Shown one piece after another: positions 24,088-33,823 of a stretch of DNA of 57,764 bases; positions within the stretch are counted from its first letter, which is position 1; each line of letters begins with the position of its first letter. The stretch is from Methylomonas methanica (GTDB taxonomy: Bacteria > Pseudomonadota > Gammaproteobacteria > Methylococcales > Methylomonadaceae). The translations under genes were made by a program, and so were the position numbers. The notes under the pieces were generated by a model. That model had not been told where the DNA came from. It did not search any database and saw only the letters and a list, made by a program, of their open reading frames with translations. The stretch lies in the NCBI RefSeq assembly GCF_001644035.1, contig NZ_LUUG01000033.1, positions 1-57,764 on the forward strand, given 5' to 3'.

Positions 24088-25875
24088 ATGAAATTAAACA
24101 AACTAGCCATAGGCATCGCATTGGGCTTGGGCACACTGGGCGCGGCCAATGCCGTCACTACCATCCCCACTACCACGATCAAAATCGTCGCCTTCAACGA
24201 TTTCCACGGCCAATTGGAATCTCCCGGCACGTTCCGGCAAACACCAAGCAGCGCAGCAGCCACCAATATTCCGGTCGGCGGCGTGGACTGGATGGCTGGC
24301 TATGTTGCCGACCTGAAAGCCCAAAATCCCAGCACGGTAGTCGTCTCGGCCGGCGACATCATCGGCGCCACACCTCTGGTTTCCGCACTGTTTCACGATG
24401 AACCCACCATTGAAACCATGAACCGTCTGGGCCTGGAATTCAACGCGGTCGGCAACCATGAATTCGACGAAGGCAAAACCGAATTGAAACGTATGCAAAA
24501 CGGCGGTTGCCACCCGACCGACCCGAACTCCTGCCAAGGTGATTTGGTAGGCACGCCGGTGCCTTTTGAAGGCGCGGATTTCAAATTTCTGGCGGCCAAC
24601 GTCGTCGAAACAGCCACCGGCAAAACTTTGTTTCCGCAATACGCGATCAAAGTCATCGGCGGCGTGCGGGTCGGCTTTATCGGCATGACCTTGAAAGAAA
24701 CCCCAACCATCGTCACCCCAACCGGCGTGGCCGGCCTGGAGTTCAAAGACGAGGCGGCGACCGTGAATGCCTTGATTCCTAAATTGCGCGCGCGCGGTGT
24801 TGAAGCGGTCGTGGTGTTAATTCACCAAGGCGGCACGATACCGGTCATCCAAAGTGCCTCTACCATCAACAACTGCGATGGTGGTTTGAGCGGTTCGCCG
24901 ATCAAAAGCATCGTCAACCAATTGGATGACGAAGTGGATTTGGTGATCTCCGGTCACACTCATCAAGCCTACAACTGCCAAATCGCCAACAAGGCCGGCC
25001 GTTTGATTTCGGTGACCAGCGCCAATTCGCAAGGCCGGGTATTGACTGATATTGATGTCGCTATCAGCACCGTGAACGGCGAAATCAGCAGCGTCAGCGC
25101 CGAAAACATTGTCGTCGATCGTAGCAACACCGCCATCACGCCGAATGCGGCGATTAAAACCATCGTAGACAATTACAAAGCCCTGTCCACCCCTATCGCT
25201 AACAGGGTGATCGGCAGTATCAGTGCGGCGATTACCAGAACCGCTACCAGTACCGGCGAGTCGGCCTTGGGCGATGTGATTGCCGATGCGCAATTGTTGG
25301 CTACCCAAAATGTCGGCTTTGGCGAAGCGGTGGTTTCATTTATGAACCCCGGCGGCATCCGTGCCGATTTGACCTTTCCGTCCAGCACAGCAGCAGAAGG
25401 CGACGGCAAAGTGACATACGCCGAAGCCTTTACCGTGCAACCCTTCGGCAATACCTTGGTGACACTGACCTTGACCGGCGCGCAAATCCACACCCTGCTG
25501 GAACAACAGTTCACCGGTTGTACCGTGGGCTATCCAGCCGGCGCCCCAGTAACAGGCCAAGCGTTCAACCGTATCATGCAAGTGTCGAATGGCTTTAGTT
25601 ACGAATGGCGGGAAAAAGGCACGGCTTGCGATAACGTCGATCCAGCCAGTATCAAGATCAATAGTGTTGTAGTCGATCCTGCCGCCAGCTACCGGGTTAC
25701 CGTGAATAATTTCATGGCGGACGGTGGCGATCAATACTATGTGTTGACGCAAGGCACCAACCGCCTGGGTGGCGCGCTGGATCTGGACGCGCTGGAAAAC
25801 TACTTTACCGTTAACGGTACGATAGCCCCTGGCCTGCGAAATCGGATTTTGCTGGCTCCAGCTCCGGCACTTTAA
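24088..25875 (+). CDS. Secreted 5'-nucleotidase / UshA-family phosphohydrolase
   Basis: Bi-domain enzyme of 595 residues that dephosphorylates nucleotides outside the cytoplasm. It has a signal peptide (about 1-22), then a metallophosphatase domain with AFNDFHG, SAGDIIG, GNHEFDEG, LIHQGG and SGHTHQ. The C-terminal 5'-nucleotidase substrate domain follows, with GESALGDVIADAQL, NPGGIRADL, TYAEAFTVQPFGN and a DGGDQYY block. It lacks a PEP-CTERM tail, so it is probably periplasmic or released, while its upstream partner is the anchored one. It ends at a strong terminator. Confidence 0.92.
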   Translation: MKLNKLAIGIALGLGTLGAANAVTTIPTTTIKIVAFNDFHGQLESPGTFRQTPSSAAATNIPVGGVDWMAGYVADLKAQNPSTVVVSAGDIIGATPLVSALFHDEPTIETMNRLGLEFNAVGNHEFDEGKTELKRMQNGGCHPTDPNSCQGDLVGTPVPFEGADFKFLAANVVETATGKTLFPQYAIKVIGGVRVGFIGMTLKETPTIVTPTGVAGLEFKDEAATVNALIPKLRARGVEAVVVLIHQGGTIPVIQSASTINNCDGGLSGSPIKSIVNQLDDEVDLVISGHTHQAYNCQIANKAGRLISVTSANSQGRVLTDIDVAISTVNGEISSVSAENIVVDRSNTAITPNAAIKTIVDNYKALSTPIANRVIGSISAAITRTATSTGESALGDVIADAQLLATQNVGFGEAVVSFMNPGGIRADLTFPSSTAAEGDGKVTYAEAFTVQPFGNTLVTLTLTGAQIHTLLEQQFTGCTVGYPAGAPVTGQAFNRIMQVSNGFSYEWREKGTACDNVDPASIKINSVVVDPAASYRVTVNNFMADGGDQYYVLTQGTNRLGGALDLDALENYFTVNGTIAPGLRNRILLAPAPAL

Positions 25876-25914
25876 GTTTTATGGATTAGTTGTAAGCTCT
25901 GTAGTAGTACTCGG

Positions 25915-25948
25915 GCCCGCTGGTACGCGATACAGCGGGCTTTTTTTT
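25915..25948 (+). terminator. Rho-independent terminator after the 5'-nucleotidase
   Basis: GCCCGCTG, 10-nt loop, CAGCGGGC, then eight T. Confidence 0.93.
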
Positions 25949-26035
25949 GCCTGGATAACGATGTTTCAGCGGCCACTGCCATACTGGCTAAAGCCTGAAT
26001 CGAAACTTCTCAGCGAATTCAGTACCGCACCTGGG

Positions 26036-26084
26036 CTCCCGCCTACGCGGGAGAGACGATTTTTAAGAGCCGGGGTTAATAACT
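26036..26084. repeat. Short hairpin plus dispersed motif
   Basis: CTCCCGC-CTAC-GCGGGAG (26036-26053) is followed by TTTTAAGAGCCGGGGTTAAT (from 26061). Near copies of the second part lie at 48788 and 49287. Confidence 0.5.
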
Positions 26085-26100
26085 AAAAGCCTTTCGGGGG

Positions 26101-26850
26101 TTAATGATGATGCTCATGCCCCATTTGCGCTTGCACTTTAATCACGAACGGATCGGATTCCTTGTCGCCCAGATCGGCAAAATCGATTACGTCGTAACCG
26201 TTGACCGGCGTGGGTTGCCAGGGCGCGGCTTTCAGCGGATAAGCATTTAGCAATTCGGTACGCTCGGAAAACTCGCCATGTTCACGTTCAATCAATGCAG
26301 GCAAGGCCACGTCCAACCGCATCACCACATGCCATTTGGTGTCCGCGACTTTGCCTTGATATTCGCGGGTCGGAATGCCGTCGGTCCATTCGATTTCTTC
26401 GGCAGTCAGTTTGTCCAGCAGCTGGCTATCCAGCAACAGCGCCAATTTTTGCCAGGACGGCGTTATGTCCAGCATCCGTAAATCGCCGGCTTGAAACTCG
26501 ATTGCCCGCTGGTCTTGGTGATACAGCTTGCGATGAATCAGCTCCTGGCCGTCGCGCTGCCACAGTTCGCCCAAGCCCAGTTGCGGCCTTTCTATCGTAA
26601 TCTGCTGGCTATCGCGCCAGAAGCGCCAGCTGACTTTTGCGGGCAATGCCTGGTGCTCGTCGTGTTCGTGTTCTTCGCCGGTGCGGGTGGTGACGAACTC
26701 GGCGGCTACCGCCGGCAAGTTTGCCGCCGATAGATCAATAATTTGTGTGTTGGCGGCCTGCTTGGCCGGCACATGGCTGCAAGCAGCCAAAACAATCAAT
26801 AAGCCCAAAGCAAACAATTTGCTTAAAAATTTGAAAATAGTGTTGAACAT
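26101..26850 (-). CDS. Hypothetical His-rich lipoprotein
   Basis: The 249-residue protein has a lipoprotein signal (lipobox LAAC near 21-24), a GEEHEHDEH cluster near 60 and a C-terminal GHEHHH. These His/Glu clusters suggest metal binding, perhaps zinc. The rest is soluble and unrecognised. It lies downstream of phoA on the same strand but is separated from it by a terminator and a repeat, so it is probably transcribed on its own. Supplying or buffering Zn for the alkaline phosphatase is possible but only inferred. Confidence 0.75.
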   Translation of the reverse strand: MFNTIFKFLSKLFALGLLIVLAACSHVPAKQAANTQIIDLSAANLPAVAAEFVTTRTGEEHEHDEHQALPAKVSWRFWRDSQQITIERPQLGLGELWQRDGQELIHRKLYHQDQRAIEFQAGDLRMLDITPSWQKLALLLDSQLLDKLTAEEIEWTDGIPTREYQGKVADTKWHVVMRLDVALPALIEREHGEFSERTELLNAYPLKAAPWQPTPVNGYDVIDFADLGDKESDPFVIKVQAQMGHEHHH

Positions 26851-26931
26851 GGATCCTGCACTTTAGCGGTATTCAAAAAAATGTAACTATTCAGTGAGTC
26901 GCAAAACTCTGTAAATCGCCGAGAAATTGTT

Positions 26932-27026
26932 CCCTCTCCTGATGGAGAGGGTTGGGGAGAGGAGAATTAAACTAGCAAAATACTTTGTTTTCATCCCCTC
27001 ACCCTCCCCTCTCCCGTTGGAGAGGG
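26932..27026. repeat. Dispersed-type inverted repeat (CCCTCTCC family)
   Basis: Hairpin CCCTCTCC..GGAGAGGG (26932-26951) and a second hairpin of the same type (27007-27026), which can also pair with each other across the gap. This sequence type is common between genes in many proteobacteria. Confidence 0.7.
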
Positions 27027-27054
27027 ATTTTCGTGCTTCGCGGTGAATAATTTC

Positions 27055-27085
27055 AAAAAATCAGGGACGGCTAGCGTCCCTGATT
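27055..27085 (-). terminator. Rho-independent terminator after phoA
   Basis: On the minus strand AATCAGGGACG, 5-nt loop, CGTCCCTGATT, then a run of T. Confidence 0.9.
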
Positions 27086-27108
27086 CGGTTTGGGGAAATG
27101 GCCCCGGA

Positions 27109-28722
27109 CTATTTACGCATGCCTAGCGCATCAGCCATCACATGATAAATCACGTTTTGTTCCAGCGTACCACGCACCAGATAAGCACCAGGGCCGTCTG
27201 CATAGATAGCCACGTCTTCGCCGGCGTGGGTCTCCGCACTCATCGGTACTGTCGCTTCCTGCATGTAGTTCGGATTAGCGGTATCAACCGCCGTCAAATC
27301 CGGACGCAATTTGCTGCCTGCATAAGCGGCGGCCACGGTGCCTTCGTTGGCGGGATTAAATTCCTTGCGTTGCAAGCCGCCGGTCCAGCCTGGACCGTTG
27401 GCATAGGTCAAAGTGGTGTAAGGCAAGCCTAAACCATCCTTCGTAGCAATGCCGTCAACAGCGGTTTTACCCAGGATAGGATTGCCGCGCGACGGGTAAC
27501 CGGCGATGGTGAACACATGGCTATGATCGGCGGTCACCAGGATCAAGGTGTCTTCGTCACGGGTCAGTTGTTTAGCTTTTTTCACTGCATCCGACAGCGC
27601 CACGGTATCGGTCAAGGCCCGATAGGCATTGCCGGCATGGTGAGCGTGATCTATCCGGCCGGCTTCAACCATCAGGTAATAGCCTTTGCGGTTTTTTTCC
27701 AGAATTTTGATGGCTTTTTCGGTCATCTCGGTCAAGGACGGTTCGCCGGCGGCGTCTTGCGCACGGTCGGCTTCATAGCGCATATGCGAACGCTCGAATA
27801 AGCCCAGCAAATGATCGGTAGACGCTGGGTTTACCGCGTCGAACTGGGCTTTGTTCCAGACGTAGTCGGAATTGTTGTATTGCGACGTCCATTCCAAGGT
27901 CAGATCGCGGCCGTCGGCACGGCGACCTTTTTGGGTGGGGTATTCAGGGTCGGCAATCGTATTGGGCATGAAATAGCTACGACCGCCGCCCAAAGCCACT
28001 TCCAGGCCGTCGCCATAAGGGAATTCCAGTAGCTGGCGAGCGATGTCCTTCACGGTGGCGCCAGCCGGCAGATTGCTGTCGGCCTCCCAATCGCGGTTGG
28101 AAATATGTGCGTAGTTTACCGCTGGCGTGGCGTGGGTAAAACGGGCGGTTGTCACCACACCGGTGGACATGCCGCGTTCTTCGGCGCGTTCCAGGATGGT
28201 TTTCACGCTTTTCGCCGCAGTGACTTCGGCGCTTGGTTCGGTACGATTGATGCTTTGATCGACGGAAATAGCGCCGTCATTGGTTTTGATACCGGCCACC
28301 ATCGCGGTAGCGGTCGGCGCTGAATCCGAGGTTTGTTGATTGGCGCTGGCCGTGACCGAAAACGCCAGGTTATTAAATTTTTCAAAACCCAGACGGTTGA
28401 ACTCGCCGTCGCGTCCGGCCATTTGGCCTTCCAAAATCCGTGCAGCGGTAACGGTGGAAACGCCCATGCCGTCGCCCACAAACAAGATGACGTTTTTGGC
28501 TTTGCGCAGTTGTGCTACGTCTCGTTTGTTAACCAATACCGCAGCTTCGCCGGCTTTGAACCATTCGAGGCCTGATGTCGGTACTTGGCTGGTTTGCGCA
28601 GGTTTATGATAATCCCGATGATCGCGGTCGGCATGATCGTGGGCTACTGCGGCTACCGATAAGGTAAAACCGAAGGCGCCGACAGCTACCGCCGCCAGTT
28701 TTTGTGGATGTGTTTTTTTCAT
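27109..28722 (-). CDS. phoA: Alkaline phosphatase (PhoA family)
   Basis: Zn/Mg phosphomonoesterase of 537 residues acting outside the cytoplasm. It has a signal peptide (about 1-27), a short His/Asp-rich stretch, then VILFVGDGMG (metal Asp) and TSDSAPTATAM with the nucleophile Ser. MVEAGRIDHAHHAGN and LVTADHSHVF hold the metal ligands. The start is ATG 28722 after CGGAG; the frame is open to 28758. There is no PEP-CTERM tail. A Pho-box-like pair lies 49 bp upstream and a terminator follows. Confidence 0.94.
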   Translation of the reverse strand: MKKTHPQKLAAVAVGAFGFTLSVAAVAHDHADRDHRDYHKPAQTSQVPTSGLEWFKAGEAAVLVNKRDVAQLRKAKNVILFVGDGMGVSTVTAARILEGQMAGRDGEFNRLGFEKFNNLAFSVTASANQQTSDSAPTATAMVAGIKTNDGAISVDQSINRTEPSAEVTAAKSVKTILERAEERGMSTGVVTTARFTHATPAVNYAHISNRDWEADSNLPAGATVKDIARQLLEFPYGDGLEVALGGGRSYFMPNTIADPEYPTQKGRRADGRDLTLEWTSQYNNSDYVWNKAQFDAVNPASTDHLLGLFERSHMRYEADRAQDAAGEPSLTEMTEKAIKILEKNRKGYYLMVEAGRIDHAHHAGNAYRALTDTVALSDAVKKAKQLTRDEDTLILVTADHSHVFTIAGYPSRGNPILGKTAVDGIATKDGLGLPYTTLTYANGPGWTGGLQRKEFNPANEGTVAAAYAGSKLRPDLTAVDTANPNYMQEATVPMSAETHAGEDVAIYADGPGAYLVRGTLEQNVIYHVMADALGMRK

Positions 28723-28770
28723 GTGTTGCTCCGAGAGCGGTTTACGGAGCCGCAACATTAGCGCTTGAAT

Positions 28771-28788
28771 ATGACAACCACGTTACCG
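28771..28788 (-). promoter_or_regulatory. Pho-box-like site for phoA
   Basis: On the minus strand CGGTAAC GTGG TTGTCAT: one good and one degenerate half-site at 11-bp spacing, 49 bp before the phoA ATG. Confidence 0.5.
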
Positions 28789-28821
28789 GCAAAGCGAGAT
28801 TTCACGCCGCAAAAATGCGAA

Positions 28822-28859
28822 AAGCCAGGTTAGCCGAAATGTCGCGGCTAACCTGGCTT
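28822..28859 (-). terminator. Terminator after the beta-propeller gene
   Basis: A 14-bp perfect stem (28822-28835 with 28846-28859), followed on the minus strand by TTTTCGCATTTTT. Confidence 0.85.
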
Positions 28860-28869
28860 AAGAGGATGC

Positions 28870-30510
28870 TTAGTCTTTGCGACCGCGTTTCATGCCTATC
28901 AAACCCAACAGCGCGGAACCGAACAACCACACCGCGCCCGGTACCGGCACGGCAGATACTTTATAGAGCGAAGTAGTTTCGCTAACTTCGTTAGCAACCG
29001 CCAGATAACTGCCTTGGGCGTTACTGAAGAAGCTCAGACCTTCCGGACCGACATCGCCGCCGGTGAACAACATATCCAAAAACGCCGGGCTGTTCAGATC
29101 GGTCAAGTCCCACACCATCACCGCATTGGAACGCTCCAGGCCCAGAAACAACAAGTCGCGGCCGTCAACTTTGCCGACTACCGCACTTTCCGGCTCCGGT
29201 CCTTTGTTATCGCTACGGCCATCGTCCCACAGCGCTTCGAACGCTGCATTGCCGGGATTTGCGGCGATCAGTGCTTTTATGGTTTGCTCTAACTTATCAC
29301 CGGAGTCGAACACCATGGTGCCGTTGGCATCCAGAATCGAGAACGAGCGCGCGCCGAATACTTGCAGTTGATCCAGGTCGCCGTCGTTGTCGGTATCGCC
29401 GCTTTTTGAGACGGTCAGACGGTTGAGCTTGTCGTTATTGGTTTGCCAATCCGTACCATGCGCAGCGTCCATAGCAGCGTCGAGTATCGGGTCGATAGTG
29501 GCTGAACCTACCCGCACCTCTTCCAAACCGCCCGGCCAATCTTCACGAGAATCGCCTTCGTTGGCAGTCACGTAATATTGATTGCCGTCTTTGCTAAAAC
29601 TGGCGATGCCATCGGGCATATACATACCCATCACGTTCCAGTTCTGGATATTGCCTTTTAAAGCCGCAGTACCGGCACCGTCTCGATCCGAGACATCCAG
29701 ACCGTTACCGGCCAGACTGTGATCCTTCAAACCCAGCGCTTTAATGTCAGTAACCGTAGCGCTGGCGATATCGATAACGGCAACCGAGTTGGCCTCTTGC
29801 AGGGTCGCAAAGGCTTTGGTGCCGTCTTGGCTGACCGCAATATATTCCGGTTCCAAATCTTGCGCTACGCTGGCGTTCGGGCCGGTTAGGCGCACGCCGC
29901 TGGCTTTTAAAGCCGCCGCCGCACCGTTGTAAGCAGAAAATCCGGCAGTTTGGACTGCGAAAGTATTGGTGTTGATAATGCTTACCGAGCCTTCCGGATC
30001 GCCACTTGGTCCCACCAAATAGCTGCTGGGCTCGCCCTCATTAGCCACCAGCAAGCGACTGCCATCGGGCGTATAAGTCACTGCGTCGGGATTGGCACCC
30101 ACTGTCACGCTTTGTTGCAGGGTGTAGTCAGCCGCATTGTAGAAGCGCACTAAACCCGCATCGGTTTTAGTCGGCGCGGTTAAGGCAATGGCGGCTTGGC
30201 CGTTTTTCACTGCGACACTATTAATGCCGCCGAGCGCGCCGGTGGAGATGCTTTGCAGCAAATTGCCGTTCATATCCAGCACGTCGATGCCGCCTTGGCC
30301 GATATTGGCCTGATTGGCATCGGTTCCGGCTACCCACAAGCGGTTATTAGCCGCATCGTAGGAAACGATTTCCGAACCCATGGCACTTGAACCATTCGCA
30401 GCGGAGTGATTAAAAGTCCATTCATGCGACCATTGAAAATTCGCGGCCGCACTGGCGTTGGCGGAGGCCAGCAGCGCAGCGATGGCAGCGGCGATTGAAG
30501 TGTGTTTCAT
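28870..30510 (-). CDS. Choice-of-anchor I-type beta-propeller protein with PEP-CTERM tail
   Basis: The 546-residue protein has a signal peptide (about 1-22). A beta-propeller-like body follows, with repeated strands such as LLVANEGEPSSYLVG, EYIAVSQDGTKAFATLQEANSVAVID and YYVTANEGDSRED. Near its end is a calcium-type loop DTDNDGDLDQLQVF. The tail VPVPGAVWLFGSALLGLIG plus KRGRKD is a surface-sorting signal. Members of this family often sit beside alkaline phosphatases and may themselves be phosphatase-like; catalysis is not shown here. It is upstream of phoA on the same strand but has its own terminator and its own Pho-like site. Confidence 0.8.
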   Translation of the reverse strand: MKHTSIAAAIAALLASANASAAANFQWSHEWTFNHSAANGSSAMGSEIVSYDAANNRLWVAGTDANQANIGQGGIDVLDMNGNLLQSISTGALGGINSVAVKNGQAAIALTAPTKTDAGLVRFYNAADYTLQQSVTVGANPDAVTYTPDGSRLLVANEGEPSSYLVGPSGDPEGSVSIINTNTFAVQTAGFSAYNGAAAALKASGVRLTGPNASVAQDLEPEYIAVSQDGTKAFATLQEANSVAVIDIASATVTDIKALGLKDHSLAGNGLDVSDRDGAGTAALKGNIQNWNVMGMYMPDGIASFSKDGNQYYVTANEGDSREDWPGGLEEVRVGSATIDPILDAAMDAAHGTDWQTNNDKLNRLTVSKSGDTDNDGDLDQLQVFGARSFSILDANGTMVFDSGDKLEQTIKALIAANPGNAAFEALWDDGRSDNKGPEPESAVVGKVDGRDLLFLGLERSNAVMVWDLTDLNSPAFLDMLFTGGDVGPEGLSFFSNAQGSYLAVANEVSETTSLYKVSAVPVPGAVWLFGSALLGLIGMKRGRKD

Positions 30511-30618
30511 AAAAATGCTCCTGAGGCACTATTTGTTTGGTGTTTGATGTAAGGATTTGTGAGCTGCATCGCACCGATATCGTCGGAACGGTAGTCTTGC
30601 GAATGGTAAATAGCCTTT

Positions 30619-30636
30619 GTGACAGTATTGTTAAGC
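30619..30636 (-). promoter_or_regulatory. Pho-box-like site for the beta-propeller gene
   Basis: On the minus strand GCTTAAC AATA CTGTCAC, about 109 bp before ATG 30510. The second half-site is close to consensus; the first is weak. Confidence 0.45.
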
Positions 30637-30740
30637 CGGACAACATTAGCCCGATACCGCCAAGTTAGGCGGGCGCCGTGTGATTGAGGTATGGGGAATT
30701 TATTCGATCTTTAGGGGCAACAGTGCGCCTGAATTCGCGC

Positions 30741-33536
30741 CTACGCAGGCTGCTGTAGCGACAGAAATCTGCTTTCGAAGATCTCGTTCGGCACCGGTTT
30801 ACTGAACAAGAAACCTTGCATTTCGTCGCAGCTCAGCAAACGCAGTAGGCGCGATTGTTCCTCGGTCTCCACGCCTTCCGCAACCACTTTGAGCTTCATC
30901 GAATGGGCCAGGTTGATAATGGTGGAGACCAGCGCCAGACCCTCCGGGGTTTCCGTCATCTCGATCACAAACGAGCGGTCTATTTTCAGGGTATCCACCG
31001 GTAGTTTGGACAGGTAACTGAGTGAGGAAAAGCCGGTGCCGAAGTCGTCGATGGCGATGCTGATGCCCATGGCGCGGATGGTTTGCAGGCTGGCGATACT
31101 GTAATTGATGTCGGCCATGATCAGGCTTTCGGTGAGCTCCAGTTCCAATCCGTCCGCCGCATGCGCATCGGTAGCAATGGCCTGTCTGACCTCCGCTATA
31201 AACCGACGGTTGCGTAATTGCAGCGGCGACACATTCACCGCGATGCGCACCGCAGTCAGACCGGCATTTCGCCAGCGCTGATAATCGCAAATCGCCTGAC
31301 TCATCGCCCAGCGCCCCACCTCGTTGATCAATCCGGTTTCTTCAAGAACCGGAATGAAGCGGCCCGGCGGCACCAAGCCGGTTCGCGGATCATTCCAGCG
31401 GATCAGTGCCTCGGCGCTGGTCAGCTTGCCGCTAACCAGATTTACCTTGGGTTGGTAATGCAACACGAATTCCGCGTTATCGAGCGCCTGCCGCAGCTGG
31501 TTTTCCAGAGACAGTTTACCGGCGTTGGACTCGGTCATTTTCTGTGTATAAAACAGATAGCGATCACCCAACACTTTTGCTTTTTTTAGCGCCGCTTCGG
31601 CGTTGCGGAACAAGCCGACTGCGCTGGCGGCATCATCCGGATACAGCGCCACGCCGATTTTTAAGGCAATCCGGAACACCGCGCCTTCCCATTCAAAGAT
31701 ATGGGCCTGAAAGGCGTCCATCATTTGCTCCACCTGCCGCGCCCGGTCGTCGCCCGGTTTGATCGCCGGCAGCAGCAAAGCAAAATGATCGGCGCCCATT
31801 CGCGCCAATAGGTTGACATCACCTACATAAGCCGTGAACCATTCCGCCACTTGCCTTAACAACACGTCACCGGCCAGACGACCGAGACTATCGTTGATAC
31901 TTTTAAAGCGTTCCAGATCGACCAAGACCAAAGCCAGTTGCTGTCCGCCCTTCTCTGCATTGCCTATATGCCGAGTCACTCGTTCAAGAAACAGACCGTG
32001 ATTGGCCAGACCGGTCAGTACATCGAAATTTGCCAGGAACTCAAGCCGCTCCTGCTGGGCGATGTGATCGATCGCAAAGGCGATATCTTGCGACAGCTCG
32101 GCCAACACCTTCAATTCCTCGGCCAGGAAGAAGTCCGCCTCGCCGGCGTACAACACCAGTACGCCCAAGGCTTCGTCCGCGACAATAAGCGGAAATACCG
32201 CCAGCGAACGGATGCCGGATGCGGCATATTTTTTACCAAGCAGCACCCGGGGGTCGCGTAGCGAATCATTGGAGACTACCATAATTTTCTCCCTGAGCGC
32301 TCTGGCAACCATGGATTTGCCGGTATCCTCGCTTGAGGCCAAAATCCCCTTGACCGCCGCTAACAGCGCCTCATCCTTGCCTGCGGACGCGACCGGCACC
32401 AGCGTCATTGAATTTGGATCTTTGATCGCGATCAAAGACATCCGAAACCCGCCGGCATCGACCGCGATGCGGCTAGCCTCGCTGAACAATTCGTCTCGAT
32501 CACTGACGCGCGTGATCAGCGAATTGATAGCGCTTAACATGGTCAATACTCGGTTCAGATACAAGATTCTAATTTCCGCTTCCTTGCGTTGGGTAATGTC
32601 TTCCGCAACCCCGGCAATTCTGATGATCTTGCCAAGATCATCAAAGACCGGAAAGGTTTTGACCCCGATCCAACGCATTGCGCCATCGGGGCGCACGATG
32701 CGATATTTGTCTTCGTAGGTCCCAGCCACTGTGGGTGTTTTCCGTTTATCGTAACGCCCATGGCCGGCCGCCCGGTCTTGAGGATGCATTGCTGCAAGCC
32801 AGGATCCCGGATCGTTGTAGAGGCTTTCACAACTTTGCCCCCAGATCTCTTCGTAAGCCGGACTGACGTACAAAGTGCGACGGCTATCGACATCGAGCAG
32901 AAAGATTACATCACGAATATTTTCCGCGATTTGCCGGAAGCGTAGTTCGCTGGTCAGCAAACGCGCCTCGTTCAACTTTTGCTCGGTCACATCCATATGC
33001 ATGACTACGCCACCCACCGGCTGAACTTCGCCGACCGGGGTCATCGTCATCAGGAACCAGCGCTGTTCGGTTGGCGAATGGCAGGCATATTCAATGGAAA
33101 TGCTGTTGACCGCGCCGCTCAACACCGACCGAATGGCGACCGCCGCCCGAAGTGCATCCGATGCACCTTCTCCCTGGGCGTTGTCGCAGATTTGCAAGTA
33201 ATTTAGACCGACACCAAAGCCGATGTACGGAAAGGCATTCTCGGTAGCAAACTGACGCCAAGCCTGATTCACCGAGATGATGCGCCCCTGGCTGTCGAGC
33301 AAAGCAATATGCGCCGGCAGCGCGTTGAGGATGGCTGTCTGCCTGGCCGACTCGCTGCGCCGCAAGTACTCCTGGGCGCCGCCTAGCAAGAATGGCCGAC
33401 CCGTGTGGTCCGCCACCGTATCTACTTGGCCTGCCGTCAGTTCTTCCAGACGCTGCCCAGTGGAGTGCAATACCCCGATGAGCCGGGCAATTTCTGCGTT
33501 GTTCTCCAATGTAGGCGGTATATCATCTGCCGTCAT
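30741..33536 (-). CDS. PAS-PAS-GAF-GGDEF-EAL signalling protein
   Basis: Cytosolic c-di-GMP protein of 931 residues. In order: a short N-terminal region, PAS (about 70-190), PAS with PAC (about 205-325), GAF (about 340-485), GGDEF-like (about 500-650) and EAL (about 675-920). The cyclase signature reads GADHF instead of GGDEF, so cyclase activity is unlikely. The phosphodiesterase domain keeps EALIRW, ELTES, DDFGTGFSSLSYL and VVAEGVET, so it should degrade c-di-GMP. Its start overlaps the kaiB-like stop by 4 bp (ATGA), tying it to the Kai genes. Confidence 0.9.
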   Translation of the reverse strand: MTADDIPPTLENNAEIARLIGVLHSTGQRLEELTAGQVDTVADHTGRPFLLGGAQEYLRRSESARQTAILNALPAHIALLDSQGRIISVNQAWRQFATENAFPYIGFGVGLNYLQICDNAQGEGASDALRAAVAIRSVLSGAVNSISIEYACHSPTEQRWFLMTMTPVGEVQPVGGVVMHMDVTEQKLNEARLLTSELRFRQIAENIRDVIFLLDVDSRRTLYVSPAYEEIWGQSCESLYNDPGSWLAAMHPQDRAAGHGRYDKRKTPTVAGTYEDKYRIVRPDGAMRWIGVKTFPVFDDLGKIIRIAGVAEDITQRKEAEIRILYLNRVLTMLSAINSLITRVSDRDELFSEASRIAVDAGGFRMSLIAIKDPNSMTLVPVASAGKDEALLAAVKGILASSEDTGKSMVARALREKIMVVSNDSLRDPRVLLGKKYAASGIRSLAVFPLIVADEALGVLVLYAGEADFFLAEELKVLAELSQDIAFAIDHIAQQERLEFLANFDVLTGLANHGLFLERVTRHIGNAEKGGQQLALVLVDLERFKSINDSLGRLAGDVLLRQVAEWFTAYVGDVNLLARMGADHFALLLPAIKPGDDRARQVEQMMDAFQAHIFEWEGAVFRIALKIGVALYPDDAASAVGLFRNAEAALKKAKVLGDRYLFYTQKMTESNAGKLSLENQLRQALDNAEFVLHYQPKVNLVSGKLTSAEALIRWNDPRTGLVPPGRFIPVLEETGLINEVGRWAMSQAICDYQRWRNAGLTAVRIAVNVSPLQLRNRRFIAEVRQAIATDAHAADGLELELTESLIMADINYSIASLQTIRAMGISIAIDDFGTGFSSLSYLSKLPVDTLKIDRSFVIEMTETPEGLALVSTIINLAHSMKLKVVAEGVETEEQSRLLRLLSCDEMQGFLFSKPVPNEIFESRFLSLQQPA

Positions 33537-33823
33537 AGGGCGGGCACTTCAAGCCCTAAAGCCTGCAGCAGCGGCTGAGTCTGACTCAGGTTGCCCACGA
33601 TGCTTCGCGCCGGCATCGGCGCCAGTCTGACCAGAGTCGGGGTCATGAAAATGCCGTCCGACAGGGCCCGCTTTGGCTCCAGAAACACATCAACAATCTC
33701 AATTTCGTGGCGTTCGGCCAGATAGATCAGGCAAAGCGCGGTCAGGTTGGTGCGCGCCTGCACTGAGTTCAGTGCGTCGCCGGCGACATAGAGCCGAAAC
33801 TTGAATAGTGCCTGTTGGGTCAT
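33533..33823 (-). CDS. KaiB-like protein
   Basis: The 96-residue thioredoxin-like protein contains FRLYVAGDALNSVQARTNL and IEIVDVFLEPKRALSDGIFMTPTLVRLAP, the KaiB signature. KaiB binds the KaiC ring and switches clock phase in cyanobacteria. It is joined to kaiC by a 4-bp overlap and to the EAL gene by another. No kaiA is present, as in most non-cyanobacterial kai operons. Confidence 0.9.
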   Translation of the reverse strand: MTQQALFKFRLYVAGDALNSVQARTNLTALCLIYLAERHEIEIVDVFLEPKRALSDGIFMTPTLVRLAPMPARSIVGNLSQTQPLLQALGLEVPAL

